Origin: Gluconacetobacter johannae
Lineage (GTDB): Bacteria; Pseudomonadota; Alphaproteobacteria; Acetobacterales; Acetobacteraceae
Direction of reading: 5' to 3'
DNA: 64,000 nucleotides
Assembly: GCF_025994435.1 (NCBI RefSeq)
Contig: NZ_BAQK01000067.1
Location: 109,996 to 173,995 of the forward strand
Every line of letters starts with the position of its first letter. Position 1 is the stretch's first letter. Made by a program: the position numbers and the translations under genes. Positions 31,040 through 39,083 of the stretch are shown here, one piece after another. The notes under the pieces were generated by a model that saw only the letters and a list, made by a program, of their open reading frames with translations, did not search any database and was not told the DNA's origin.

Positions 31040-33076
31040 TCACCTGTCGTCGTTCATGTCGAGGTCATCCTCATCCACCAGATCGGCGTCGAGGGGCGCG
31101 AATTCCAGATCGGGCGCCAGCACGGCGGATGCCGCCTCTTCAGGCGGCAGGCCGTAATCGTCAAGGGAATGATCGGTCACGGCGCCCAGGCGGGCATCGG
31201 GAAAGCGCGCGAAGATGGCCCGCACCAGCGGATGGGCCTCGGCCGCCGCGCGGTGGAACTGGATGATTTCCGCCCCCTGCTCGGCCAGCGTCGGCGCGCC
31301 CTGCCCGGTCGAGGACCGGACCTCCCACGCCGTATCCGTCTCGCGCCGCAGCAGGGTCTCCAGCCGGCGGGTCAGGCCCGGCAGGCCGGCGCGGTCCACC
31401 CGAAGGTCGATCCGCGGCGGCACGAAGGCGACCAGATGCGTGGAATGGCGCAGATGACCATGCAGCATCGCATCCTTGCCCGAAACGAACGCCACGACTT
31501 CGCGCCATGTCGCCAGGGTGGGTGGGGATGGCGCGGGCTCGGGCTCCGGCTCGGGCGCGATCGGCTCCTGCGGCTCGGCGGGCGACAGGTCGGCCACGCG
31601 CCCCCCGCCGTTGGCGACCATCCGCAACCCGCCATGCGCCGTGACGGGCACCCCGCCCTGGGGTCCGCCGCCCGGGGTCATGCCCATCGCCACGCCACCG
31701 ACCGCAGGTCCACCCGTCGCCGCCGACGCACCCGACGCCATTGGCCCCGCCGCGTCCGCGCCGTCCTTGCCGGTCAGGCGACGCACCAGCTCGCCCGGCG
31801 GCGGCAGGTCGGCCACGTAACACAGGCGGATCAGGATCATTTCGGCGGCTTCGCGCCGGTCCGGCGCCATCTCGATTTCCGACAGGCCCTTCAGCAGCAT
31901 CTGCCACGTCCGCCCCAGCACCGGCACGGACAGGCGGTCGGCCAGCGCACCGCCGCGCGCGCGCTCGGCCTCGGGCAGTTCGGCGCTGTGCCGCAGCGCC
32001 GGCAGCGCCTTGAGGCGCGAGACCGTGTGGACCAGTTCCAGCACGTCGCCCAGCATGACGCCCAGGTCGGCGCCCCGGGCATGGGCCTCGTCGGTGATGG
32101 CCAGCGCCTGGTCGGGCCGGCCGGCCAGCACGGCGTCCAGCAGGTCGAACACCCGTCCCCGGTCGGCCAGGCCCAGCATGTCGCTGACCAGATCGGCCGC
32201 GATCGGGACATCTGCCCCGCCCTGGGCTTGCGCGACCTGGGCAATGGCCTGGTCCAGCAGCGACAGGCCGTCGCGCACCGAACCATCCGCCGCCCGCGCG
32301 ATCAGCGCCAGCGCATCGGGCGTGCAGGCGACGCCTTCGGCCTGCGCGATGCGGCCGAAATGGGCGGCCAGGTCGGCCTGCGGCACGCGACGCAGGTCGA
32401 ACCGCTGGCAGCGCGACAGGACCGTCACCGGCACCTTGCGTAGTTCGGTGGTGGCGAAGACGAACGTCACCTGCGCCGGCGGCTCCTCCAGCGTCTTGAG
32501 CAACGCGTTGAAGGCGTTGCGCGACAGCATATGGACCTCATCGATGATGAAGACCTTCATCCGCCCCTGCATGGGGCGGAATCGCGTTGCCTCGATGATT
32601 TCGCGCACGTCGTCCACGCCGGTGCGCGACGCCGCGTCCATTTCCAGCACGTCGGGGTGACGGTCGGCCAGGATGGCGACGCAATTGGCGCAGACCCCGC
32701 ACGGATCGGCCGTCGGGCCGCCGGCGCCATCCGGCCCGACGCAGTTCAGGGCCCGGGCGATGATGCGCGCCGTCGTGGTCTTGCCCACCCCGCGCACGCC
32801 CGTCAGCATGAAGGCATGCGCCACCCGCCCCAGGGCGAAGGCATTACGCAGGATCCGCACCGTCGAATCCTGGCCGATCAGATCGTCGAGGGTGGCCGGC
32901 CGGTATTTACGCGCCAGCACGCGATAGGGAACGGCCGCCGAGCCAGCGGGTGTCGCCGGGACGGCGGGCGCGGCAGCGGCGGCCGGCGCGTCGCCGAACA
33001 GGCCGGGGCCGTCATCGGGCGGGGGCGCGGGCAGATCGTCCGCCTCGGCGCGATCCTGGTCCGTTGAGGCGGTCAT
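31040..33076 (-). CDS. dnaX: DNA polymerase III subunits gamma/tau
   Basis: DnaX is the clamp-loader ATPase that also links polymerase cores in the replisome. From the ATG at 33076 the product is 678 aa: a disordered Pro/Ala-rich first 45 residues, YRVLARKYRPATLDDLIGQD, Walker A (GVRGVGKTTTARIIA, about 93-107), a four-Cys zinc module ending CGVCANC, Walker B (FIIDEVHMLSR), sensor I (FATTELRKVPVTVLSRCQ) and sensor II (DGSVRDGLSLLDQA). A Gly/Ala/Pro-rich linker at about 430-510 precedes the tau-specific C-terminal region. I see no obvious poly-A slippery site for making gamma by frameshifting. The SRP RNA gene lies 70 bases upstream. Confidence 0.97.
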   Translation of the reverse strand: MTASTDQDRAEADDLPAPPPDDGPGLFGDAPAAAAAPAVPATPAGSAAVPYRVLARKYRPATLDDLIGQDSTVRILRNAFALGRVAHAFMLTGVRGVGKTTTARIIARALNCVGPDGAGGPTADPCGVCANCVAILADRHPDVLEMDAASRTGVDDVREIIEATRFRPMQGRMKVFIIDEVHMLSRNAFNALLKTLEEPPAQVTFVFATTELRKVPVTVLSRCQRFDLRRVPQADLAAHFGRIAQAEGVACTPDALALIARAADGSVRDGLSLLDQAIAQVAQAQGGADVPIAADLVSDMLGLADRGRVFDLLDAVLAGRPDQALAITDEAHARGADLGVMLGDVLELVHTVSRLKALPALRHSAELPEAERARGGALADRLSVPVLGRTWQMLLKGLSEIEMAPDRREAAEMILIRLCYVADLPPPGELVRRLTGKDGADAAGPMASGASAATGGPAVGGVAMGMTPGGGPQGGVPVTAHGGLRMVANGGGRVADLSPAEPQEPIAPEPEPEPAPSPPTLATWREVVAFVSGKDAMLHGHLRHSTHLVAFVPPRIDLRVDRAGLPGLTRRLETLLRRETDTAWEVRSSTGQGAPTLAEQGAEIIQFHRAAAEAHPLVRAIFARFPDARLGAVTDHSLDDYGLPPEEAASAVLAPDLEFAPLDADLVDEDDLDMNDDR

Positions 33077-33146
33077 TGAGGCTTCCGGGCAGATGTCGAC
33101 GCCAGGCCCGGCCTGGCGGCGCGGGCGGGGATATGTTTCCCGGGGT

Positions 33147-33243
33147 GGGAGACCGGACTGATGACCCGGGCGAAACTCACTGCGGCTGCTTCCTTCCGGA
33201 CCTGACCGGGTTGGCAAGGCGCCCGTCCATAGCCGGTCTCCCG
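33147..33243 (-). ncRNA. ffs: Small signal recognition particle RNA (4.5S RNA)
   Basis: On the minus strand the universally conserved apical region is present: GGTCAGGTCCGGAAGGAAGC, the GGAA tetraloop and asymmetric loop that bind Ffh. The outer ends pair perfectly (GGGAGACCGG at 33147-33156 against CCGGTCTCCC at 33233-33242 on the plus strand), giving a single long hairpin of about 97 nt, the size of bacterial small SRP RNA. It lies upstream of dnaX on the same strand. Exact 5' and 3' ends are estimated from the terminal stem. Confidence 0.95.
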
Positions 33244-33307
33244 ACGCCTTCTTAACACGCAACCGGGTGTCGGGCACAAGAGGGAGGACAAGGAAAAGAG
33301 GCAGGCC

Positions 33308-34261
33308 ATGACCATCACCCCCTATGCGCCCCCCGGCAGAGGCGGGAACTTCTATTCCGGCAGTCCCGTGGACCGCGCGGCGCACCATCGCGCGGACGCG
33401 GCGCGAATCGCGTCCTATCTCGTCGGCGCCGACACGCTGTTCGTGCCCTGCTGGCGCGGGCTGCACCTGATCGTCAGGGACCCGGACGACCGGGCGCGGA
33501 TCGAACTGCCCACCCGGCGCCAGACGCTGATGACGCCCGAATTCCTGGAGGGGACCGACTGGATCTTCCTGGGCTACCTGGACGAACGCCCGCTCTTTGT
33601 CCTGGATCTCAGCCTGATGGACCAGCCGGAACTGCTGTTCCCCCAGGCGCGCGGCCGGTTCGTCGAACTGCGCCCGCTGGCCAGCCTGCTGCCGCCGGAC
33701 GAGGCGGCCATCCTGGCCCAGGCGCGGGGCCTCGTGCACTGGCGCAACGCCACGCGCTTCTGCGGCGCGTGCGGCGCGCCCAACCAGGCCGACCAGGCCG
33801 GCCATCGCCTGGTCTGCACGGCCGACCCCGGCCACCTGCATTTCCCCCGCACCGACCCGGTGGTCATCATGCTGGTGCAACGGCGCGACCGTGTCCTTCT
33901 GGCGCGCGGCGTCCGCTTCGGCCCCGAAAGCCGTACGCTGTCAGCCCTGGCCGGTTTCGTCGAACCCGGCGAAACGCCCGAGGAAGCCGTCGCGCGCGAG
34001 GTGCTGGAGGAAACGGGCGTCCCGGTCGGGGAGATCCGCTATCACTCGTCCCAGCCCTGGCCGTATCCGGGCACGCTGATGCTGGCCTTCACCGCCACCG
34101 CCACCGACGACACGCTGCGCCTGGACCCCGACGAAATCGTCGAAGCCCGATGGCTGACCCGCGACGACATCCGCAACCATGCCGCCCTGGGCTTCACCCT
34201 GCCGGCGTCCACCACCATCGCGCGGCGCATGATCGAAGACTGGCTGACCGGCGCCCCCTAG
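33308..34261 (+). CDS. nudC: NAD(H) pyrophosphatase / RNA decapping Nudix hydrolase NudC
   Basis: NudC hydrolyses NADH to NMNH and AMP and removes NAD caps from RNA. The 317 aa product has the family's N-terminal domain, a zinc ribbon starting FCGACGAPNQADQAG (Cys152, Cys155, then Cys170), and a full Nudix box, GFVEPGETPEEAVAREVLEE followed by TG. The NudC signature after the box, SSQPWPYPGTLMLAF, contains SQPWPYPGTLM. The expected fourth zinc cysteine after Cys170 is absent; His176 in TADPGHLHF may replace it. An AGAGGCAGG tract precedes the ATG. It is divergent from the SRP RNA and convergent with ggt. Confidence 0.95.
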   Translation: MTITPYAPPGRGGNFYSGSPVDRAAHHRADAARIASYLVGADTLFVPCWRGLHLIVRDPDDRARIELPTRRQTLMTPEFLEGTDWIFLGYLDERPLFVLDLSLMDQPELLFPQARGRFVELRPLASLLPPDEAAILAQARGLVHWRNATRFCGACGAPNQADQAGHRLVCTADPGHLHFPRTDPVVIMLVQRRDRVLLARGVRFGPESRTLSALAGFVEPGETPEEAVAREVLEETGVPVGEIRYHSSQPWPYPGTLMLAFTATATDDTLRLDPDEIVEARWLTRDDIRNHAALGFTLPASTTIARRMIEDWLTGAP

Positions 34262-34264
34262 AAA

Positions 34265-34321
34265 GGTCGGGGTTCCGCCGTCCCCGGCAGGGGCCGAAGC
34301 CCCTGCGCCTACTCCCCGACC
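34265..34321. repeat. Dispersed intergenic hairpin repeat, divergent copy
   Basis: Between the nudC and ggt stops. It begins GGTCGGGGTTCCGCC, resembling the other copies, and holds an 8-bp hairpin GCAGGGGC-CGAA-GCCCCTGC (34287-34306). The outer GGTCGGGG (34265-34272) can pair with CCCCGACC (34314-34321), giving a two-tier structure that overlaps the last codons of ggt. There is no T-run, so it is not a standard terminator. Confidence 0.5.
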
Positions 34322-36114
34322 GCCGCTCCACCGGCATGACGACGGTCGAAACCGCCGTAATAGCGCGCCGTTCCCCGTTCGCCGAGGCGCGGACCGCCGA
34401 CCAGAATCCCCTCGGCCACGCCCCACGGGGCATGGGGGGCGATCTCGTAGCCCTCCTGCGTCAGGGTCCGGGTGACATCGTCGGTCAGGGCGCCCTGCTC
34501 CACCTCGACGTGCGAGGGCTGCCATTGCTCGTGAAGGCGAGGCAGGTCGATCGCCTGCTGGATGTCCAGCCCGTAATCGACCACGCCCAGGATCGCGGAC
34601 AGCACGATGGTGGGAATCCGCGACCCGCCGGGGCTGCCGATCACCATGACGACCTTGCCGTCGCGCGACAGGATGGTGGGCGACATGGACGACAGCGGCG
34701 TCTTGCCGGGCGCGATCTCGTTGGCGCGGCTGCCGACGATGCCGAACATGTTGGGCACGCCGGGACGCGACGAGAAATCGTCCATCTCGTCATTCATGAA
34801 GATCCCGGTGCCGCCGCCCATGACCTTGGCGCCGAACCAGCCGTTCAGCGTATAGGTCACCGACACCGCCAGCCCTTTATCGTCCGCGACCGAGAACTGG
34901 GTCGTCTCGTGCTTTTCCGGCTGCGCCGTGCCCGGACGCAGCGAATCGGACGCCACCGCCCGGTCGGTCGGAATCCCGTCGCGGATCTGCTTGGCATAGG
35001 CCGGGTCGATCAGATGCGTGACCGGGTTGTGGACGAAGGCCGGGTCGCCCAGGTCCTGGCGGTCGGCATACGCATGGCGCATGGCCTCGACCTCACGCTG
35101 CACGGCCGGGGCGCTGTGCAGCCCCAGCGCATGCATGTCGTAGCCCGACAGGATGTTCAGGATCTCGCACAGCGCAACGCCGCCGCCGCTGGGCGGGGGC
35201 GCGGTGTCGACGCGATAGCCGCGATAGGAACAGGTCAGCGGCGCCATGACGCGCGGGGCATATTTGCGGAAATCGGCGGCCTGCAGGATGGCGCCCCCGG
35301 CCCGGCCGGCCCGCAGGATCTCGTCGGCGATCGGGCCGCGATAGAAGGCATCGGCCCCCTCCCGCGCGATCAGCGACAGGGTCCGGGCCAGATTGGCCTG
35401 CACCAGCCGGTCGCCGGCCACCAGCGGCGTGCCGTCGGGACGCAGGAAGATCTTCCGGGCCTCGGCGTCCCGCGCGAAATCGGCGGTCGAGGTGTCCAGC
35501 AACTGGATGTCGCCCTCGGCCAGGACGAAACCATCCCGCGCCAGGGCAATGGCCGGCGCCATGACCTGCTGGCGCGACAGCCGCCCCCAGCGACGCAGGA
35601 TCAGGTCCATCCCCGCCACGGTGCCGGGCACGCCCACCGCCTTCCAGCCGGTGATCGACAGGCCCGGAATCACGTTGCCCTTCGCATCCTGGAACATCGT
35701 GGCGGTCGCCGCCAGCGGCGCATGTTCGCGGAAATCGACGAACTGCATCCGGCCGTCCGGCGTACGCAGGGTCATGAACCCGCCGCCGCCGATATTTCCC
35801 GCCGCCGGATAGACCACGGCCAGCGCGTACGCCACCGCCACCGCCGCATCCACCGCGTTGCCACCCTGCGCCAGGATCCGCGCCCCGGCCTCGGACGCCA
35901 GATGCTGCGCCGACACCACCATGCCATGCTGCCCCGCGGCCGGGGCCAGCGGGGCCACCGCGACCGGTCCGCCGCCGAAGGTCAGGACATCGCCCTGCGG
36001 CGCGGGCGCCGAGGGCGGCGCCGATGCCGCCATCGCGGGCAGTGCCGCGCCGGCCAGCATCGACCCCGCCAGCATGCAGGCGGCCAGGCGCCGTCGCAGG
36101 ATGGAATACCGCAT
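34309..36114 (-). CDS. ggt: Gamma-glutamyltransferase (exported proenzyme)
   Basis: GGT hydrolyses or transfers the gamma-glutamyl group of glutathione and related peptides in the periplasm. From the ATG at 36114 the 601 aa proenzyme has a signal peptide (ILRRRLAACMLAGSMLAGAALPAMA). The heavy-subunit part includes GNAVDAAVAVAYALAVVYP and NIGGGGFM. The autoprocessing nucleophile is Thr404 in HETTQFSVAD, and the light-subunit oxyanion and substrate region is PLSSMSPTIL with GSPGGSRIP. All catalytic landmarks are present. It lies 46 bases downstream of map and may share its transcript. Likely roles are glutathione salvage and peptide nitrogen use. Confidence 0.96.
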   Translation of the reverse strand: MRYSILRRRLAACMLAGSMLAGAALPAMAASAPPSAPAPQGDVLTFGGGPVAVAPLAPAAGQHGMVVSAQHLASEAGARILAQGGNAVDAAVAVAYALAVVYPAAGNIGGGGFMTLRTPDGRMQFVDFREHAPLAATATMFQDAKGNVIPGLSITGWKAVGVPGTVAGMDLILRRWGRLSRQQVMAPAIALARDGFVLAEGDIQLLDTSTADFARDAEARKIFLRPDGTPLVAGDRLVQANLARTLSLIAREGADAFYRGPIADEILRAGRAGGAILQAADFRKYAPRVMAPLTCSYRGYRVDTAPPPSGGGVALCEILNILSGYDMHALGLHSAPAVQREVEAMRHAYADRQDLGDPAFVHNPVTHLIDPAYAKQIRDGIPTDRAVASDSLRPGTAQPEKHETTQFSVADDKGLAVSVTYTLNGWFGAKVMGGGTGIFMNDEMDDFSSRPGVPNMFGIVGSRANEIAPGKTPLSSMSPTILSRDGKVVMVIGSPGGSRIPTIVLSAILGVVDYGLDIQQAIDLPRLHEQWQPSHVEVEQGALTDDVTRTLTQEGYEIAPHAPWGVAEGILVGGPRLGERGTARYYGGFDRRHAGGAAVGE

Positions 36115-36160
36115 TATGTTCCTTTCGATCGGGTGATGTGCGCGCGGACAGGCGTGGCCG

Positions 36161-36970
36161 TCATCCGGCCGTGTCGTAGGGCGGCTTGTCGAGGCCGGCC
36201 GGCGAAAGGGTGAAGATCTCGCACCCCTCGTCGGTGACGCCCAGCATATGCTCGAACTGGGCCGACAGCGAACGGTCGCGCGTGACGGCGGTCCAGCCGT
36301 CATCCAGCACCTTCACGTCCGGGCGGCCGCTGTTCAGCATGGGTTCGATGGTGAAGAACATGCCCGGCCGCAGCACCAGCCCCTGGCCGGGCCGCCCGTA
36401 GTGCAGCACGTTCGGCGCGGCATGGAACGTCCGGCCGATGCCGTGGCCGCAGAAATCGCGCACTACCGAGAAACGATGGGATTCGGCAAAGGTCTGGATG
36501 GCGTGCCCGACATCGCCCAGCGTGTTGCCGGGGCGAACCTGTTCGATCCCCACCATCAGGGCCTTGTACGTCACGTCGATCAGCTTCTCGGCCTTCCGGG
36601 GCACCGGGCCGACCGTGTACATGCGGCTGGTGTCGCCGAACCAGCCATCCAGGATCACGGTGACGTCGATGTTCAGGATATCGCCGTCCTGCAACTGGCG
36701 CTCGCCCGGAATACCGTGGCAGACGACATGGTTGAGGGAAATGCAGCTGGATTTCGGATAGCCGCGATAGCCCAGCGTGGCCGGCGTCGCCCCGTGATCG
36801 AGCATGAAGTCGTGGATCAGGCGGTCGAGGGCGTCAGTGGTGACCCCGGCCCTGACGTGCGGCACGATCATGTCCAGCGTGCGGGCCGCAAGCTGGCCCG
36901 CCGCGCGCATGCCGACGAAATCCTCGGGCGTATGAAGAATAACCCGCCTTGCGTCCGTGTCGCCGTCCAT
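36161..36970 (-). CDS. map: Methionine aminopeptidase type I
   Basis: Map removes the initiator methionine from nascent proteins. The 269 aa product contains all five metal ligands: Asp in NIDVTVILDG, Asp in WFGDTSRMY, His in GHGIGRTFH, Glu in FTIEPMLN and Glu in AQFEHML; the substrate-side His is in LNHVVCHGIPG. I use the ATG at 36970, which has GAGGGG upstream; the frame extends to 37018 with no conserved residues. Type I is indicated by the absence of the large insertion found in type II. It is followed by ggt. Confidence 0.97.
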   Translation of the reverse strand: MDGDTDARRVILHTPEDFVGMRAAGQLAARTLDMIVPHVRAGVTTDALDRLIHDFMLDHGATPATLGYRGYPKSSCISLNHVVCHGIPGERQLQDGDILNIDVTVILDGWFGDTSRMYTVGPVPRKAEKLIDVTYKALMVGIEQVRPGNTLGDVGHAIQTFAESHRFSVVRDFCGHGIGRTFHAAPNVLHYGRPGQGLVLRPGMFFTIEPMLNSGRPDVKVLDDGWTAVTRDRSLSAQFEHMLGVTDEGCEIFTLSPAGLDKPPYDTAG

Positions 36971-37095
36971 GTCGATGCCCCTCGCTATCCTATCCAGCCG
37001 CCGGAACGGCATCATCATGGGGGGATAAATGCGCGGGTCGCCCGATCAAGGCAAGGGCGATGCCCCCAGCAATGCCGGTTTTCGGGCCGGTCGGG

Positions 37096-38235
37096 TCAGC
37101 CGTGATTATGACCATGCCGGTGACGGACCGCATGGCCCGCGGCCACCATGCGGACATGGGCCGGGACATGCCCATGCCGCGCCGGCATGTGATGACGCGG
37201 CGCCAACGGAAGTTCGGCCACCTGCTCGGGGCCGGCATTGGCCGAACGCGCCGCCGCAGCCAGCATGATCGCCGCCCGGCCATGGCGGCTGCGCGCACGC
37301 GCCAGGACCAGCGTACGCGGCACGTCGGCGACGCCTTCCTGGCGGAAACCGTCATCCAGCAGGCTGGCCATCATGGCGCTGCGCTGCGGATTCGTCCGGG
37401 CCCCCAGCACCACGCCGATCAACCGGACATTCTCGCGAATGGCCGACGTCACCAGGTTACGCCCGGCGTCGGCGGTATAGCCGGTCTTCAGCCCGTCCGC
37501 CCCGGGATAGAACCGCAGCATCGGGTCGTGATTGGGCACCTGCCGGCCATGGAAATAGAAGGCCGGCACCGCGAAATAATGATAATATTCAGGAAATTCG
37601 GCGATGATCTGCCGGGTCAGCAGCGCCAGGTCGCGGGCCGACGTCACCTGCTCGCCGTTCGGCAGGCCGGACGCGTTGCGAAATGTCGTGCTGGTCATGC
37701 CCAGGGCGCGCGCCTGGCGGGTCATCACGTCGGCAAAGCGGCCTTCGTCCCCGCCGCCCAGCAATTCACCCAGCGCGCAGGCCGCGTCGTTGGCCGATTT
37801 CGTGACCAGCCCCAGCACCGCCTGCTCGACCGTCAAATAGCTGCCGGGCACCAGGCCCAGCTTGGACGGCTCCATCGAGGCCGCGTGGGCGGAAACCGGC
37901 ACCGACTGGTCCAGCGAGATCTGCCCGCCCCGCAGGCCCTTGAAAGCCAGGTAGAGCGTCATCAGCTTGGTCAGGCTGGCAGGATAGCGCTGAAGATCCG
38001 GATTGCTCTGCGACAGGACGGCCCCGGTGCGGGCATCCATGACGATCGAACTGACCTGCCCGACATACTGGGCGCGGGCCTGGGGCACGCCTGCGGCCAG
38101 CACCGCCACCCAGCCCGCCGAAAGGCCGACCGACAGCCGAATGGCCCGCCCCCGTCCGACCGGCGGGAACGCGACATGGCGCAGACGGGCGAACCAGCCC
38201 TGCTTCTCATCACCCCTGGAGCAGTCGGCCACCAC
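37096..38235 (-). CDS. Exported D-alanyl-D-alanine carboxypeptidase (low-molecular-weight PBP)
   Basis: A DacA/DacF-like S11 peptidase that trims pentapeptide side chains of peptidoglycan. The three catalytic motifs are intact: SxxK in YPASLTKLMTL, SxN in VTKSANDAACAL, and KTG in GLKTGYTADAG. The export helix (RLSVGLSAGWVAVLAAGVPQ) sits behind a long n-region. There is no suitably placed ATG; the best start is GTG at 38235 (or the adjacent GTG at 38232) with GGGGGA upstream, giving about 379 aa. The usual C-terminal beta domain and amphipathic membrane anchor are not obvious; instead the protein ends in a His-rich tail with ten histidines in the last 34 or so residues. Confidence 0.9.
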   Translation of the reverse strand: MVADCSRGDEKQGWFARLRHVAFPPVGRGRAIRLSVGLSAGWVAVLAAGVPQARAQYVGQVSSIVMDARTGAVLSQSNPDLQRYPASLTKLMTLYLAFKGLRGGQISLDQSVPVSAHAASMEPSKLGLVPGSYLTVEQAVLGLVTKSANDAACALGELLGGGDEGRFADVMTRQARALGMTSTTFRNASGLPNGEQVTSARDLALLTRQIIAEFPEYYHYFAVPAFYFHGRQVPNHDPMLRFYPGADGLKTGYTADAGRNLVTSAIRENVRLIGVVLGARTNPQRSAMMASLLDDGFRQEGVADVPRTLVLARARSRHGRAAIMLAAAARSANAGPEQVAELPLAPRHHMPARHGHVPAHVRMVAAGHAVRHRHGHNHG

Positions 38236-38515
38236 CGTTCCCCCGTCACCGGATCCGCATCTTTCCGGCGACTTTATGGTCAATCTTCGGAACCCGTCCA
38301 GAGGAAACAACGATAACAGGAAGAAAATGCAGCCTTTTCGACCTCGTGCCACGATCCATGCGCGCGACGGCGGTCTTCGATGCGGGGACATCCACTATTT
38401 TGATCCGTCCCGGCTCGCAAAACATGCTTAATTTGTCCCCCTGCCCTTTTAACCCGACACGTATTTCCAATATGGTATGAACATGGTTGTTGCATCTTCC
38501 CCCGCCGGGTCTTCC

Positions 38516-38914
38516 ATGACCGACACCCGCATGTCCGGGCATCATCCGCATTCCCATGGCGGCAACCCGACGCGGCGTGGCGGCAACGACCAGGATGGAC
38601 AGTCCGACAACCCCGATTCGCCGACCATCGGGGTCGTCGTCCGGACCCGGCCGCAGACGCGCAAGCCCGCGATGTACAAGGTCCTGATGCTGAACGACGA
38701 CTACACGCCGATGGAGTTCGTCGTTCACGTCCTCGAGCGGTTTTTCCAGAAGTCGCGCGAGGAAGCGACCGACATCATGCTGCACGTCCACAAGCGCGGC
38801 GTGGGCGTCTGCGGCGTCTTCACCTACGAGGTCGCCGAGACCAAGGTCACGCAGGTGATGGATCTCGCCCGGCAGAACCAGCACCCGCTGCAATGCACGA
38901 TCGAGAAGGACTGA
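38516..38914 (+). CDS. clpS: ATP-dependent Clp protease adaptor ClpS
   Basis: ClpS recognises destabilising N-terminal residues and hands the proteins to ClpA for degradation by ClpP; Aat, encoded at 5.8 kb, makes such N-degrons. The conserved core is YKVLMLNDDYTPMEFVVHVL, with the N-degron pocket, then FFQKSREEATDIMLHVHKRG and GVFTYEVAETKV. The N-terminal 50 residues are His/Gly/Asp-rich and variable. Start choice is uncertain: the ATG at 38516 gives 132 aa, while ATGs at 38477 and 38483 would add 11-13 residues; none has a clear ribosome binding site. clpA follows after 169 bases. Confidence 0.94.
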   Translation: MTDTRMSGHHPHSHGGNPTRRGGNDQDGQSDNPDSPTIGVVVRTRPQTRKPAMYKVLMLNDDYTPMEFVVHVLERFFQKSREEATDIMLHVHKRGVGVCGVFTYEVAETKVTQVMDLARQNQHPLQCTIEKD

Positions 38915-39083
38915 CCCTCGGGGAAATCCCTCCCCCGGGCGACGACGCGCGTCCCCTACCGCACGGACACGCGATTTATTTTTCTTGCCACTGGCTTTCC
39001 GATGGAAACATACCAAATATAGTCCTGATTTTCCGGTAGCCTGTCGGGCCCGTGGCCCGCTTTTGGAAAAGGAGCGTCCTGGC

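Noticed and set aside
31500..31800. Programmed frameshift site in dnaX
   Set aside because: No run of A or other heptameric slippery sequence was seen in the linker region; only the full-length product is supported.
33073..33318. Possible small protein over the SRP RNA
   Set aside because: The segment folds into the SRP RNA hairpin with its universally conserved loop; the frame is accidental.
34265..34321. Hairpin between nudC and ggt as a rho-independent terminator
   Set aside because: No T-run follows on either strand; it is better explained as a member of the dispersed repeat family.
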